From CAZOOA01 sp964581355 (GTDB lineage Bacteria; Bacillota; Dethiobacteria; DTU022; UBA8154), in NCBI GenBank assembly GCA_964581355.1, contig CAZOOA010000003.1, positions 30,606-94,605 of the forward strand: a stretch of 64,000 nucleotides of DNA. The letters run 5' to 3'. The position numbers and the translations under genes were made by a program. Shown piece after piece: positions 48,435 through 56,953 of this stretch; the stretch's first letter is position 1, and each line of letters starts with the position of its first letter. The notes under the pieces are model-generated. The model saw only the letters and a list, made by a program, of their open reading frames with translations. It had not been told where the DNA came from and ran no database searches.

Positions 48435-49112
48435 ATGCCCCAAGTGGAAATGGTTGATATTTATATAATGGGCAAGAAATATTCGGTGCCTGAATCACTG
48501 ACGATCATGGATGCCATGGAATTTGCCGGCTATCAGCTTAAGCGTGGCTGTGGCTGTAGGGCAGGTTTTTGCGGTGCTTGCGGTACCGTTTACCGTATTG
48601 CCGGTGATTATGAACTGAAAGTGGGCCTGGCCTGCCAGACCAAGGTTGAAGCGGAAATGTACCTGGCCCAGATTCCCTTTTTCCCGGCAGTAAAAGGAAT
48701 ATATGATATCGATGAGCTGTCCCCGACGGCCGCTTCAATTGCCAAGTTTTACCCGGAAATATACCGCTGTATCGGGTGTAATTCCTGCACCAATGTTTGT
48801 CCTCAGGACTTGAACGTCATGCAGTATATAGCTTATGCCCAGAGGGGTGACATATCCCGCTGTGCCAGTGAATCCTTTGACTGTGTCATGTGTGGTTTAT
48901 GTGCTTCTCGTTGTCCGGCACATATTGCCCAGTACTTTGTCGGCATCCTGGCCCGCCGCCTGCACGGCAAACATGTCCTCCCTAAAGCTGAGCACCTGCA
49001 GCAGAGGTATGAGGAAGTCCAGGCGGGGAAATTCGACGCAGAGTTTAAAGACCTGATGAACAAAGATCTGGAAGAACTCAAGTCCCTTTACAATAACCGC
49101 GACATTGAATAA
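48435..49112 (+). CDS. Fumarate reductase/succinate dehydrogenase iron-sulfur subunit
   Basis: The 225-residue protein has an N-terminal 2Fe-2S domain (CGCRAGFCGACGTVY with a later Cys in GLACQT). Two cysteine clusters for further centres follow, CIGCNSCTNVCP near 113 and CVMCGLCASRCPA near 150. It would carry electrons to the flavoprotein encoded next. No membrane-anchor gene (SdhC/FrdC type) is nearby, and the protein has no CCG heterodisulfide-type domains, so the electron donor is unknown. The ATG follows AAGGAGG. Confidence 0.88.
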   Translation: MPQVEMVDIYIMGKKYSVPESLTIMDAMEFAGYQLKRGCGCRAGFCGACGTVYRIAGDYELKVGLACQTKVEAEMYLAQIPFFPAVKGIYDIDELSPTAASIAKFYPEIYRCIGCNSCTNVCPQDLNVMQYIAYAQRGDISRCASESFDCVMCGLCASRCPAHIAQYFVGILARRLHGKHVLPKAEHLQQRYEEVQAGKFDAEFKDLMNKDLEELKSLYNNRDIE

Positions 49113-49188
49113 GCAAACCAGGCAGACCTGGTTAAACTTACACGGAAGGAGGGCTTAATCCTGGTTGTTTTCTGCCAGGTAAACCTTT

Positions 49189-50811
49189 ATGTATACACCT
49201 CAGATGAAAGAATTAATCAAAAAGGTTGAAGAAACACGCCCTAACCGGGTGGGTGTCCATTTCCCCAGAATGAGCCCGGAAGATAAACAGGAAGTTTTAA
49301 AAAACTATCACCCAGACTTTATTGAATCAGGCTTTAGTGAGATAACGGTCGGGGTCAATAAAGGGGATCGAGTCCCCCTGGAACTGGCTGAACTAATTGA
49401 TGCACGTAGTTTTATTGAAAATGTTGAGCTGGATCTGAATAAAATTGATTATGATGTGGACGTGCTTGTTGTCGGGGGCGGGGGTGCAGGAGCATCTGCA
49501 GCCTTGTGTGCCCATGAAAAAGGGGCAGATGTGTTGTTGGTTACCAAGCTTCGCTTTGGTGATGCCAATACGATGATGGCTCAGGGTGGAATACAGGCCG
49601 CTGACAAACCCAACGACTCCCCACCGATTCACTACCTGGATGTCATGGGAGGTGGCCACTACCATAACGTTCCTGAACTGGTCCGTGCCCTGGTTAATGA
49701 TGCGCCGGTAGTAATCAAGTGGCTGGAAGACCTGGGGACCATGTTTGATAAAGAAGCAGACGGCTCGATGGTCACCAACCACGGCGGCGGGACTTCCCGC
49801 AAAAGGATGCATGCGGCCCGGGATTATACTGGTGCAGAAATCATGCGCACCCTGCGGGATGAAACCCTGAACCGGGGCATCAAGGTGGTCGAATTCACAA
49901 CGGTCGTTGAGCTCTTGCTGGATGAAGACGGAAAAGCTGGCGGGGTTGTCCTCTATAACCTGGAGACAGAAGAATACCAGATCTGTCGCGCCAAAAAAGT
50001 GATTTTTGCTATGGGCGGATCTGGCAGGCTGCACTTCCAGAATTTCCCTACCACAAATCATTACGGTGCCACAGGCGACGGTTTGATTATGGGCTACCGT
50101 GCAGGGGCAAAACTGGCTTTCCTGGATACAATCCAGTACCATCCTACCGGTGCCGCATATCCTTCCCAGATCCTGGGCTTGCTGGTAACCGAAGCGGTTA
50201 GGGGCCGGGGTGCTACGTTCTTAAACATTGATGGCGAGCAGTTCGCATATCACCTGGAAACAAGGGACGTTGCTTCTGCAGCGATTATCAGGGAGTGTGT
50301 TGGCCGGAAGAAAGGGATCACGACACCTACTGGCATGACGGGTGTATGGCTGGACTCGCCCTTGATTGAATTGATCCACGGTGAAGGCGCAGTTGAAAGA
50401 ATGCTGCCAGCTATGGTTCGGCAGTTTGGTCGCTTTGGTATTAATATTAGCAAAGAGCCAATGTTGATTTACCCCACCCTGCACTACCAGAACGGCGGCC
50501 TGCTGATTGACGAAAATGGTGAAACCAACATCAAAAACCTTTACGTTGCCGGTGAAAATGCCGGTGGGATTCATGGCCGCAACCGTCTCATGGGCAATTC
50601 CCTGTTGGATATTATTGTTTTTGGCCGGCGTGCCGGATATCATGCTGGTGAAACATACAAAGATGTCAAGGTGAAAAAGCTGACACTGGAGCATGTTGAT
50701 CAGTATCACAAAGAACTGGAGCAAAACGGAGTGGATACAGGTGGTAGAGTTGCCCCGATGATTCTGCCTCGCTATACTCACGAGGAAGTTCTGGAAGCAG
50801 CTAAGCAATAA
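49189..50811 (+). CDS. Fumarate reductase flavoprotein subunit, non-covalent FAD type
   Basis: The 540-residue protein has a 75-90 residue N-terminal extension ahead of the FAD loop VVGGGGAGASAAL. Catalytic-site elements are kept: HPTGAAYPSQ, TEAVRGRGA, LHYQNGG and GRNRLMGNSLLD. The histidine that binds FAD covalently in membrane SDH/FRD (SHTVAAQGG) is Asn127 here (ANTMMAQGG), as in L-aspartate oxidase and soluble reductases. This favours fumarate reduction over succinate oxidation by analogy with known histidine mutants. It pairs with the iron-sulfur subunit 76 bases upstream. The protein at 56954-58573 is a paralogue. Confidence 0.88.
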   Translation: MYTPQMKELIKKVEETRPNRVGVHFPRMSPEDKQEVLKNYHPDFIESGFSEITVGVNKGDRVPLELAELIDARSFIENVELDLNKIDYDVDVLVVGGGGAGASAALCAHEKGADVLLVTKLRFGDANTMMAQGGIQAADKPNDSPPIHYLDVMGGGHYHNVPELVRALVNDAPVVIKWLEDLGTMFDKEADGSMVTNHGGGTSRKRMHAARDYTGAEIMRTLRDETLNRGIKVVEFTTVVELLLDEDGKAGGVVLYNLETEEYQICRAKKVIFAMGGSGRLHFQNFPTTNHYGATGDGLIMGYRAGAKLAFLDTIQYHPTGAAYPSQILGLLVTEAVRGRGATFLNIDGEQFAYHLETRDVASAAIIRECVGRKKGITTPTGMTGVWLDSPLIELIHGEGAVERMLPAMVRQFGRFGINISKEPMLIYPTLHYQNGGLLIDENGETNIKNLYVAGENAGGIHGRNRLMGNSLLDIIVFGRRAGYHAGETYKDVKVKKLTLEHVDQYHKELEQNGVDTGGRVAPMILPRYTHEEVLEAAKQ

Positions 50812-50847
50812 ATAGATTCAGCATATTTATATCGCAAAAAGTAAGCA

Positions 50848-50878
50848 GCGGCCTCCAATCAAGGGGGTCGCTTTTTTT
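50848..50878 (+). terminator. Terminator after the fumarate reductase pair
   Basis: GCGGCCTCC pairs with GGGGGTCGC (two G-U pairs) around AATCAA, followed by seven T residues. Confidence 0.88.
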
Positions 50879-50988
50879 ATGGCTAATAGATTTTCCGTTA
50901 GAGATATTTTAAAAGAGGATGTAATAGTAGAGATACAGAATTATTTAGATGAGTATGAAACCACAATATTTTTCAGGAGGTGTTTAAA

Positions 50989-52170
50989 GTGACTGATGCA
51001 TTAAAAGGGATAAAAGTTCTTGACCTGTCCAGGCTTTTACCCGGTCCTTACTGTACTTTGATTTTGGCAGACCATGGGGCGGAGGTGATTAAAATAGAAT
51101 CCCCTGAAGAGGGTGATTACATACGCAAATTGGGGGTCATGCTTGATGAAGACAGTGCCTATTTTTGGCATCTAAACCGGAACAAAAAAAGTGTTACTTT
51201 AAATCTGAAAGACCCTGAAGGCAAAGAAATATTCAAGCGCATGGTTAAAGAGGCAGATGTTTTGGTTGAAAGTTTTCGACCGGGGGTGATGGAGTCTTTA
51301 GATCTTGGATATGAGCAGCTATCTAAAATAAACCCAGCCCTGATCTATTGTGCTATTACAGGTTACGGTAAAGATGGCCCCTATAAATCAAGAGCCGGTC
51401 ACGATCTTAACTATACAAGTATTGCCGGGATCAATGCCTTAAGTGGGGGAAAAGGTGAATCCCCCATCGTGCCCATAATGCAGTTGGCCGATGTTGGAGG
51501 CGGTTCACTTTGGGGAAGTATTGCAATATTAATTGCATTACAAGCCCGCTCAAATACAGGACGAGGGCAGTTTCTAGACATTTCCATGACAGAAGGAAGC
51601 ATTGCTTGCCTACCCCTTCAGGTTACCGAGCTTTTTTCTAATCAACCAATTCCACGTCGTAATGAAGGTCTATTATCAGGTTTTTTTGCTTGCTATAATA
51701 TTTATGAGACAAAAGATGAAAAGCACTTAAGCTTGGGGGCTCTGGAAAGGAAATTTTGGAAGGTTTTTTGTGAAGCTGTTGGTCGTCCGGATTGGGTTGA
51801 CCAGCAGTTTGGCCCTGCTGAAGTTCAGCAAAAATTAAAAGAAGAAGTTGCACAGCTTTTCTTTGAAAAAACCAGGGATGAGTGGGTTGATTATTTTTCA
51901 GATAATGATGACTGTTGCGTTGAGCCTTTATTGGAATTGCATGAAGTGGAAAAACATCCACAAATAGAGTTTAGAAAATTCTTTCTGGATGTGGAGCATC
52001 CGCAGAGAGGAAAACTAAAACAACTGGGTTTTCCCTGTAAGTTGTCAGAGACCCCTGCAAGGGTAACCAAAAATCCTCCCCGGTTAGGTGAGGATACAGA
52101 AGAGGTGCTATCAGGCCTGGGGCTCTCTGGAGAGGAAATTAAAGCATTAAAAAGAAAAGGTTCCATTTAA
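50989..52170 (+). CDS. CaiB/BaiF family enzyme, alpha-methylacyl-CoA racemase-like
   Basis: The 393-residue family III CoA-transferase fold protein begins LSRLLPGPYCTLILADHGAEV. Racemases of this family use a His/Asp pair 30 residues apart. Here His138 in GHDLNY and Asp168 in LADVGGGS have exactly that spacing, as in human AMACR (122/152). It is thus more likely to epimerise a 2-methylacyl-CoA than to transfer CoA. In this setting 2-methylbutyryl-CoA is a candidate, by inference only. The GTG at 50989 has TCAGGAGG eight bases upstream; GTG at 50980 overlaps it. Confidence 0.85.
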   Translation: MTDALKGIKVLDLSRLLPGPYCTLILADHGAEVIKIESPEEGDYIRKLGVMLDEDSAYFWHLNRNKKSVTLNLKDPEGKEIFKRMVKEADVLVESFRPGVMESLDLGYEQLSKINPALIYCAITGYGKDGPYKSRAGHDLNYTSIAGINALSGGKGESPIVPIMQLADVGGGSLWGSIAILIALQARSNTGRGQFLDISMTEGSIACLPLQVTELFSNQPIPRRNEGLLSGFFACYNIYETKDEKHLSLGALERKFWKVFCEAVGRPDWVDQQFGPAEVQQKLKEEVAQLFFEKTRDEWVDYFSDNDDCCVEPLLELHEVEKHPQIEFRKFFLDVEHPQRGKLKQLGFPCKLSETPARVTKNPPRLGEDTEEVLSGLGLSGEEIKALKRKGSI

Positions 52171-52272
52171 TCTAAAAAGAATGCAGGAATCGTTGGGATG
52201 AGCATCGAATATGTATTGAGTGAAATCTTTCTATATTATGAATAGTAGGATAACTTGAAAGGAGAGATGAGA

Positions 52273-54216
52273 ATGAGTGAACAGTCCAGGGAAAGTTTAT
52301 TTGATGACTCCCAACAATTTGCTCCTCCGGAAGATTTTAAGCAAAAAGCATTAGTTGCTGATTCAAAATTATACGAGACTGCTAAGCAGGACCGTCTGGC
52401 GTTTTGGGCTTCTATGGCTGAAGAAGTGGAATGGATAAAAAAGTGGGATACCGTTTTGGAAGATGATGAAGCACCTTTTTACCGTTGGTTTAATGGTGGA
52501 AAGCTTAACGTTAGTGTCAACTGTGTGGACCGTCACACCAGAACGCACCGTAGAAACAAGGCGGCCCTGATCTTTGAAGGGGAGCCAGGAGATTCTTTGA
52601 CCCTGACCTACCAACAGCTTTACCGGGAAGTGAATAAGTTTTCTGCGGGCCTGCAAAGCATTGGCGTAAAAAAAGGTGACCGGGTTACCATATATATGCC
52701 CATGATCCCTGAGGCCATTATCGCTATGCTCTCCTGCACCCGCATTGGTGCCATTCACAGTGTTGTTTTTGCCGGCTTCAGTTCTGATGCTTTAAAAGAC
52801 AGGATCGTCGATGCAAAAGCGAATATTTTAATTACAGCCGATGGAGGCTACCGGCGCGGAAAAATAATTCCACTTAAAGATAACGCGGATACAGCTGTTG
52901 AAGAGTGTCCTACTATTGAAAAAGTCATTGTGGCCAGGCGGGTGGGAAATGAAGTAAGCATGGATAGTCAGCGTGATATATGGTTTCACGACCTGATCAA
53001 AGATGTTCCCGACTACTGCCCCCCGGAAGAGATGGAAGCCGAAGATCCCCTCTATATTCTTTACAGCAGCGGAACTACAGGGAAACCCAAAGGAATTCTT
53101 CACTCGACTGCGGGGTATCTCGTGGGAGTGCATGTTACCCATAAATACGTTTTTGACCATAAGGACGAAGATATTTTCTGGTGTACTGCTGATATCGGGT
53201 GGGTTACCGGACACAGCTACATTGTTTACGGCCCCTTATCCAACGGCTCTACGGTTGTCCTTTATGAGGGCACACCGGACTACCCGGAAAGGGACCGTTT
53301 CTGGGAAATTATCGAAAAATATAAGGTGAATGTATTCTATACGGCGCCGACAGCTATCAGGGCCTTCATGCGCTGGGGCGAGGACTGGCCGGCAAAAAGG
53401 GATCTTTCCAGCTTGAGGCTGCTGGGGACAGTTGGAGAGCCCATTAACCCCGAAGCCTGGATGTGGTACCATGAAAACATTGGCAGGAGAAACTGTCCGA
53501 TTGTAGATACCTGGTGGCAGACGGAAACGGGGATGATCTTGATTACTCCTCTTCCTGGGTTAACATCAACCAAGCCGGGTTCTGCGGCAAAGTCTTTCCC
53601 TGGCATTGAGGCCGCCATCCTGGATGACCAAGGTGAAGAAGTTGAACCTGGAAACGCCGGCTTCCTGGTGATTAAATCCCCCTGGCCGGCCATGCTGCGT
53701 ACCCTTTACCAGGATCCGGAGCGGTTCAAGAATACTTACTGGCAGCAGTATCCCGGGATATACTTTTCCGGAGACGGAGCCAAGATGGATCAAGACGGCT
53801 ATTTCTGGATTATGGGCCGTGTTGATGACGTGATTAATGTTTCCGGGCACCGGATCGGCACCATGGAAGTAGAAAGTGCCCTGGTGGATCATAAGGATGT
53901 TGTCGAGGCAGCAGTGATTGGCAAGGCTCATGACCTGAAAGGGCAGGCTATCTCAGCTTTTGTTACCCTTAAAGAGGGAATGGAGGGATCTGAGGAGCTT
54001 TTGGAAGAACTTAAAGCCCATGTAGTAAAGAAAATAGGGGCCTTAGCTCGTCCTGAAGATATCTTTTTCACCAGCGAACTGCCCAAGACACGAAGCGGTA
54101 AGATCATGCGGCGCCTGCTGCGTGATGTGGCTGAAGGCCGGGCTTTGGGAGATACAACCACGCTGATGGACCCGACTGTAATCTCGGGTATCATGGATAA
54201 ATATAAAGGTGAATAA
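52273..54216 (+). CDS. acsA: Acetyl-CoA synthetase (AMP-forming)
   Basis: The 647-residue ligase activates acetate (or propionate) with ATP and CoA. The N-terminal ACS domain is followed by the adenylate loop [14 protein letters not shown] (near 264) and DTWWQTETG, whose tryptophan restricts the pocket to two or three carbons. The C-terminal [10 protein letters not shown] has the lysine controlled by acetylation in other bacteria. The ATG at 52273 fits AAAGGAGAG; ATG 52267 and TTG 52255 are less likely. It follows the racemase-like gene and ends in a terminator. Confidence 0.95.
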   Translation: MSEQSRESLFDDSQQFAPPEDFKQKALVADSKLYETAKQDRLAFWASMAEEVEWIKKWDTVLEDDEAPFYRWFNGGKLNVSVNCVDRHTRTHRRNKAALIFEGEPGDSLTLTYQQLYREVNKFSAGLQSIGVKKGDRVTIYMPMIPEAIIAMLSCTRIGAIHSVVFAGFSSDALKDRIVDAKANILITADGGYRRGKIIPLKDNADTAVEECPTIEKVIVARRVGNEVSMDSQRDIWFHDLIKDVPDYCPPEEMEAEDPLYILYSSGTTGKPKGILHSTAGYLVGVHVTHKYVFDHKDEDIFWCTADIGWVTGHSYIVYGPLSNGSTVVLYEGTPDYPERDRFWEIIEKYKVNVFYTAPTAIRAFMRWGEDWPAKRDLSSLRLLGTVGEPINPEAWMWYHENIGRRNCPIVDTWWQTETGMILITPLPGLTSTKPGSAAKSFPGIEAAILDDQGEEVEPGNAGFLVIKSPWPAMLRTLYQDPERFKNTYWQQYPGIYFSGDGAKMDQDGYFWIMGRVDDVINVSGHRIGTMEVESALVDHKDVVEAAVIGKAHDLKGQAISAFVTLKEGMEGSEELLEELKAHVVKKIGALARPEDIFFTSELPKTRSGKIMRRLLRDVAEGRALGDTTTLMDPTVISGIMDKYKGE

Positions 54217-54275
54217 TCCACTAATTTGATGGTTTTTCATGATAACAAATAATCACACGTTAACTGGTAATGGAC

Positions 54276-54306
54276 TGCCCCCGTTTTTTGGGGGTATTTT
54301 TTTTTC
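54276..54306 (+). terminator. Terminator after acetyl-CoA synthetase
   Basis: CCCCC and GGGGG arms (54278-54282, 54290-54294) around GTTTTTT are followed by nine T residues. Confidence 0.88.
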
Positions 54307-54457
54307 AAAAAAAAAATTCGTTTGGCGTTAGCAATTGGATTGGAAAATAGCCAATTTCTAGCAGGTATTAGTCTCTAAAATAAAGAACTGTTCTAACAAT
54401 ACTAACCTTTACTGCCCATCCTGCCACAACAGGAGATTTTAGAAAGGAAGCATCCAA

Positions 54458-55114
54458 ATGGAAGCTCAAAATGGTGATCATCTTGTTGCATTAAGGGACC
54501 AAATTTATGAGACTTTGCGAAATGCCATCCTGGAAGGACGCTTAAAAGTTGGGGAGCGATTAAAACAGGATGAGCTAGCCTCCAGGATGAACGTAAGCCG
54601 TATGCCTGTTAGGGAGGCTTTAAAACTTCTCCAGGAAGATGGATTGGTCACAGTGAAAGCGCATAGAGGGGCCTGGGTCAATCATTTTTCCATGGATAAT
54701 TTAATCGAAGTGTACCTGCTGCGCAAAATTCTGGAGCAAAAAGCGGTTGAACTTGCTGTACCTTATTTCAAGCCTGAGGATATTTCGGTTCTGATTGCCT
54801 TGAACCGGGAATTTGAACAGGCCGTTTTCGCGCAAGATTATACGGAAATGATCAGGATTAATGAAAATTTTCATTTTGCCCTGTACAACAAAAGTGGATT
54901 CAGTTACCTGGTTAAAATCATTAAAGACTTATGGAGCAATTTTCCTCGTTATACTTTTAACCTTGTTCCCAAACAGGGGGACAACTCTGTCCAGGAGCAC
55001 TGGAATGTAATTAACGCCATTAGCCAGGGGCAGGTGGAAAAAGCAGGTCTTTCTGTGCGTAACCATATTGAGAATGCCCAACAGGCGTTGATCAACCAAC
55101 TGCAACAACCTTAA
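54458..55114 (+). CDS. GntR family transcriptional regulator with FCD domain
   Basis: The 218-residue protein has an N-terminal winged helix (about 10-75; SRMPVREALKLLQEDG is the recognition region) and a C-terminal all-helical FCD ligand domain (about 82-212, with INENFHFALYNKSGF). FadR-type members bind acyl-CoA, organic acids or metals and usually repress neighbouring catabolic genes. Here the likely target is the downstream AtuA/DUF4387/flavoprotein operon or the upstream acyl-CoA genes. The ATG follows AAAGGAAG. Confidence 0.92.
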   Translation: MEAQNGDHLVALRDQIYETLRNAILEGRLKVGERLKQDELASRMNVSRMPVREALKLLQEDGLVTVKAHRGAWVNHFSMDNLIEVYLLRKILEQKAVELAVPYFKPEDISVLIALNREFEQAVFAQDYTEMIRINENFHFALYNKSGFSYLVKIIKDLWSNFPRYTFNLVPKQGDNSVQEHWNVINAISQGQVEKAGLSVRNHIENAQQALINQLQQP

Positions 55115-55129
55115 CAGTTCGCTGTAAAA

Positions 55130-55210
55130 GTGGGCAGGGAAAGCGCCAGAACCGTCCCCACAGCTTTGCGGCGTGTTGCGCAATCACATAAGAGCTGAGC
55201 AGTTATAAAA
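55130..55210. repeat. REP-like intergenic element, family B copy 2
   Basis: The stretch aligns with 15013-15085 at roughly 70 per cent by eye. Shared blocks include GGCAGG, AAAGCG, CAGAAC and GCTGAG. It occupies most of the gap between the GntR regulator and the AtuA-like gene, just ahead of the latter's ribosome site. Confidence 0.55.
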
Positions 55211-55242
55211 ATAAAATAAGAACAAATTGGAGGTCTGAATTT

Positions 55243-56601
55243 ATGGAAGAAATCAGAATGGTGGCACCGACAGCCATCCTGGGTTACGGTTTTCCCCTGG
55301 ATTCGTTCCAGCGGGCCATACAGGAGAAGCCTCATCTTATCGGGGTTGATGCCGGCTCTACTGACCCGGGACCCTACTACCTGGGCAAAGGCAAATCATT
55401 TACTGATAGGGCTTCTGTAAAGAGGGATTTGGAGTTCATCATGGAAGCAGCCTGTCAGCTGGATATTCCTGTCTTGATCGGAACGGCTGGAGGTAGTGGA
55501 GGCAAGGTCCATGTGGACTGGACAGTGGAAATTGTCAAGGAAGTGGCCCGGGAGAAGAACCTGGCTCTGCCCATGGCCAGGATCGATGCCGAATTTGAGA
55601 GGGATTTTGTTCTTTCCAAGTTGCAGGCCGGGGAGGTTTCTCCACTGCCTGGGGTTCCTTCACTCAAGGAAAAGGATGTGAAAGAATCCACGCGGATTGT
55701 TGGGCAGATGGGCCTGGAGCCCTTCCAGGAAGCTGTCCGGAAAGGGGCTCGGATTATTGTGGGAGGTAGAGCTTACGACCCTGTCTGTTTTGCGGCACTA
55801 CCTGTGCTCCAGGGTTTTGACATGGGGCTGGCCCTGCACCTGGGGAAAATACTGGAATGTGCTGCAATCGCTGCCTCACCCGGCAGCGGGCGAGACTGTA
55901 TGCTGGGTGTGCTGCGCCGAGACCATTTTTTGCTGCGTCCTGCAAACCCTCAAAGACTCTGCACTCCTGATTCTGTAGCTGCTCATTCATTATACGAAAA
56001 ATCGGATCCCTTTTTCCTGTATGGCCCCGGTGGTTCCCTGGATTTAACAGAAACCCGGTATGAGCAGGATGATGAAAGGACCGTTAAAGTTTCCCGGACA
56101 AAGTTCATGCCTGCACCTTATGCTGTGAAGCTGGAGGCAGCTCGTAAAGTCGGTTGCCGCTCCATCTGCATAGCCGGGACCAGGGACCCGGTAATGATTG
56201 CCCAAATTGAAGAGATTATCCAGGGGGTCAAGGAAAGCGTAAAGGACAACTTTGGACAAAACGACGACACATTTCTGCAATTTCGCCTTTATGGGCTGCA
56301 TGGTGTTATGGGGGAATTAGAGCCAAAACCTCAGAAAGGTCACGAACTGGGCATTGTCATTGAAGCGGTGGCTTCATCCCAGGAAAGGGCCAACACCCTG
56401 CTCAGTTTTGCCCGTTCTACCATGCTGCATTACGGTTTTCCCGGGCGAATAAGCACAGCTGGCAACCTGGCTTTCCCCTATTCTCCTTCCGACTTGGAGG
56501 CCGGAGAGGTTTACGAGTTTTCCATGTATCATTTGCTGGAAAACATGGATCCCCTCGCTTCATTCCCCATTACTATAGAAGAGTTGGGAGGTGAAAGCTG
56601 A
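55243..56601 (+). CDS. AtuA-domain (DUF1446-type) protein, function unknown
   Basis: The 452-residue protein resembles the acyclic terpene utilisation AtuA family: LGYGFPLDSFQRAI at the start, IGVDAGSTDPGPYYLGKG (about 33-50), IGTAGGSGGKVHVDW and GGRAYDPVCFAALP. The biochemical role of this domain is not established. It overlaps the next gene, a DUF4387 protein, by one base (TGATG), so the two are probably subunits of one enzyme. A flavoprotein follows. The ATG has TTGGAGG upstream. No lipid- or terpene-specific gene is seen nearby. Confidence 0.8.
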   Translation: MEEIRMVAPTAILGYGFPLDSFQRAIQEKPHLIGVDAGSTDPGPYYLGKGKSFTDRASVKRDLEFIMEAACQLDIPVLIGTAGGSGGKVHVDWTVEIVKEVAREKNLALPMARIDAEFERDFVLSKLQAGEVSPLPGVPSLKEKDVKESTRIVGQMGLEPFQEAVRKGARIIVGGRAYDPVCFAALPVLQGFDMGLALHLGKILECAAIAASPGSGRDCMLGVLRRDHFLLRPANPQRLCTPDSVAAHSLYEKSDPFFLYGPGGSLDLTETRYEQDDERTVKVSRTKFMPAPYAVKLEAARKVGCRSICIAGTRDPVMIAQIEEIIQGVKESVKDNFGQNDDTFLQFRLYGLHGVMGELEPKPQKGHELGIVIEAVASSQERANTLLSFARSTMLHYGFPGRISTAGNLAFPYSPSDLEAGEVYEFSMYHLLENMDPLASFPITIEELGGES

Positions 56602-56936
56602 TGAATAGGGAAAAATGGGTTAAGCTCACAGAAATTGCCAGTGTAATCCGCAGCAAGAACGCCGGTCCCTATGAACTCACTTTTGATCTCATTTTTCGGG
56701 ATGAGCAGTTGTTTCAGCGGGTCACAAAAGGAGGCACGTTGACCAAGCATCTAATCGCCGACATTTTCCAGATTCAAGAGGCACAGGTGTTTTCCATTTT
56801 ACCCTATCCACCAGCCAAGGCAATAAAAATTACCATTGAACGGCCCCGTCCCTCGGGCAGCCTTGGAGAAACAGACGTTTATGGTGCACAACAACACGGT
56901 CCCTTGCTTGATTTGGAAGTTTTTCTGGCAGATTGA
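56601..56936 (+). CDS. DUF4387-type small protein, likely partner of the AtuA-like protein
   Basis: The 111-residue protein begins KLTEIASVIRSKNAGPYELTFDLIF, the recognisable start of the DUF4387 family, and ends GLLD-like (HGPLLDLEVFLAD). Such proteins are usually encoded next to or fused with AtuA-domain proteins. The start overlaps the preceding stop by one base. It is predicted soluble, without membrane or signal segments. Function is unknown; a two-part lyase or hydratase is only a guess. Confidence 0.78.
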   Translation: MNREKWVKLTEIASVIRSKNAGPYELTFDLIFRDEQLFQRVTKGGTLTKHLIADIFQIQEAQVFSILPYPPAKAIKITIERPRPSGSLGETDVYGAQQHGPLLDLEVFLAD

Positions 56937-56953
56937 AAGAGAGGTTAAAACAA

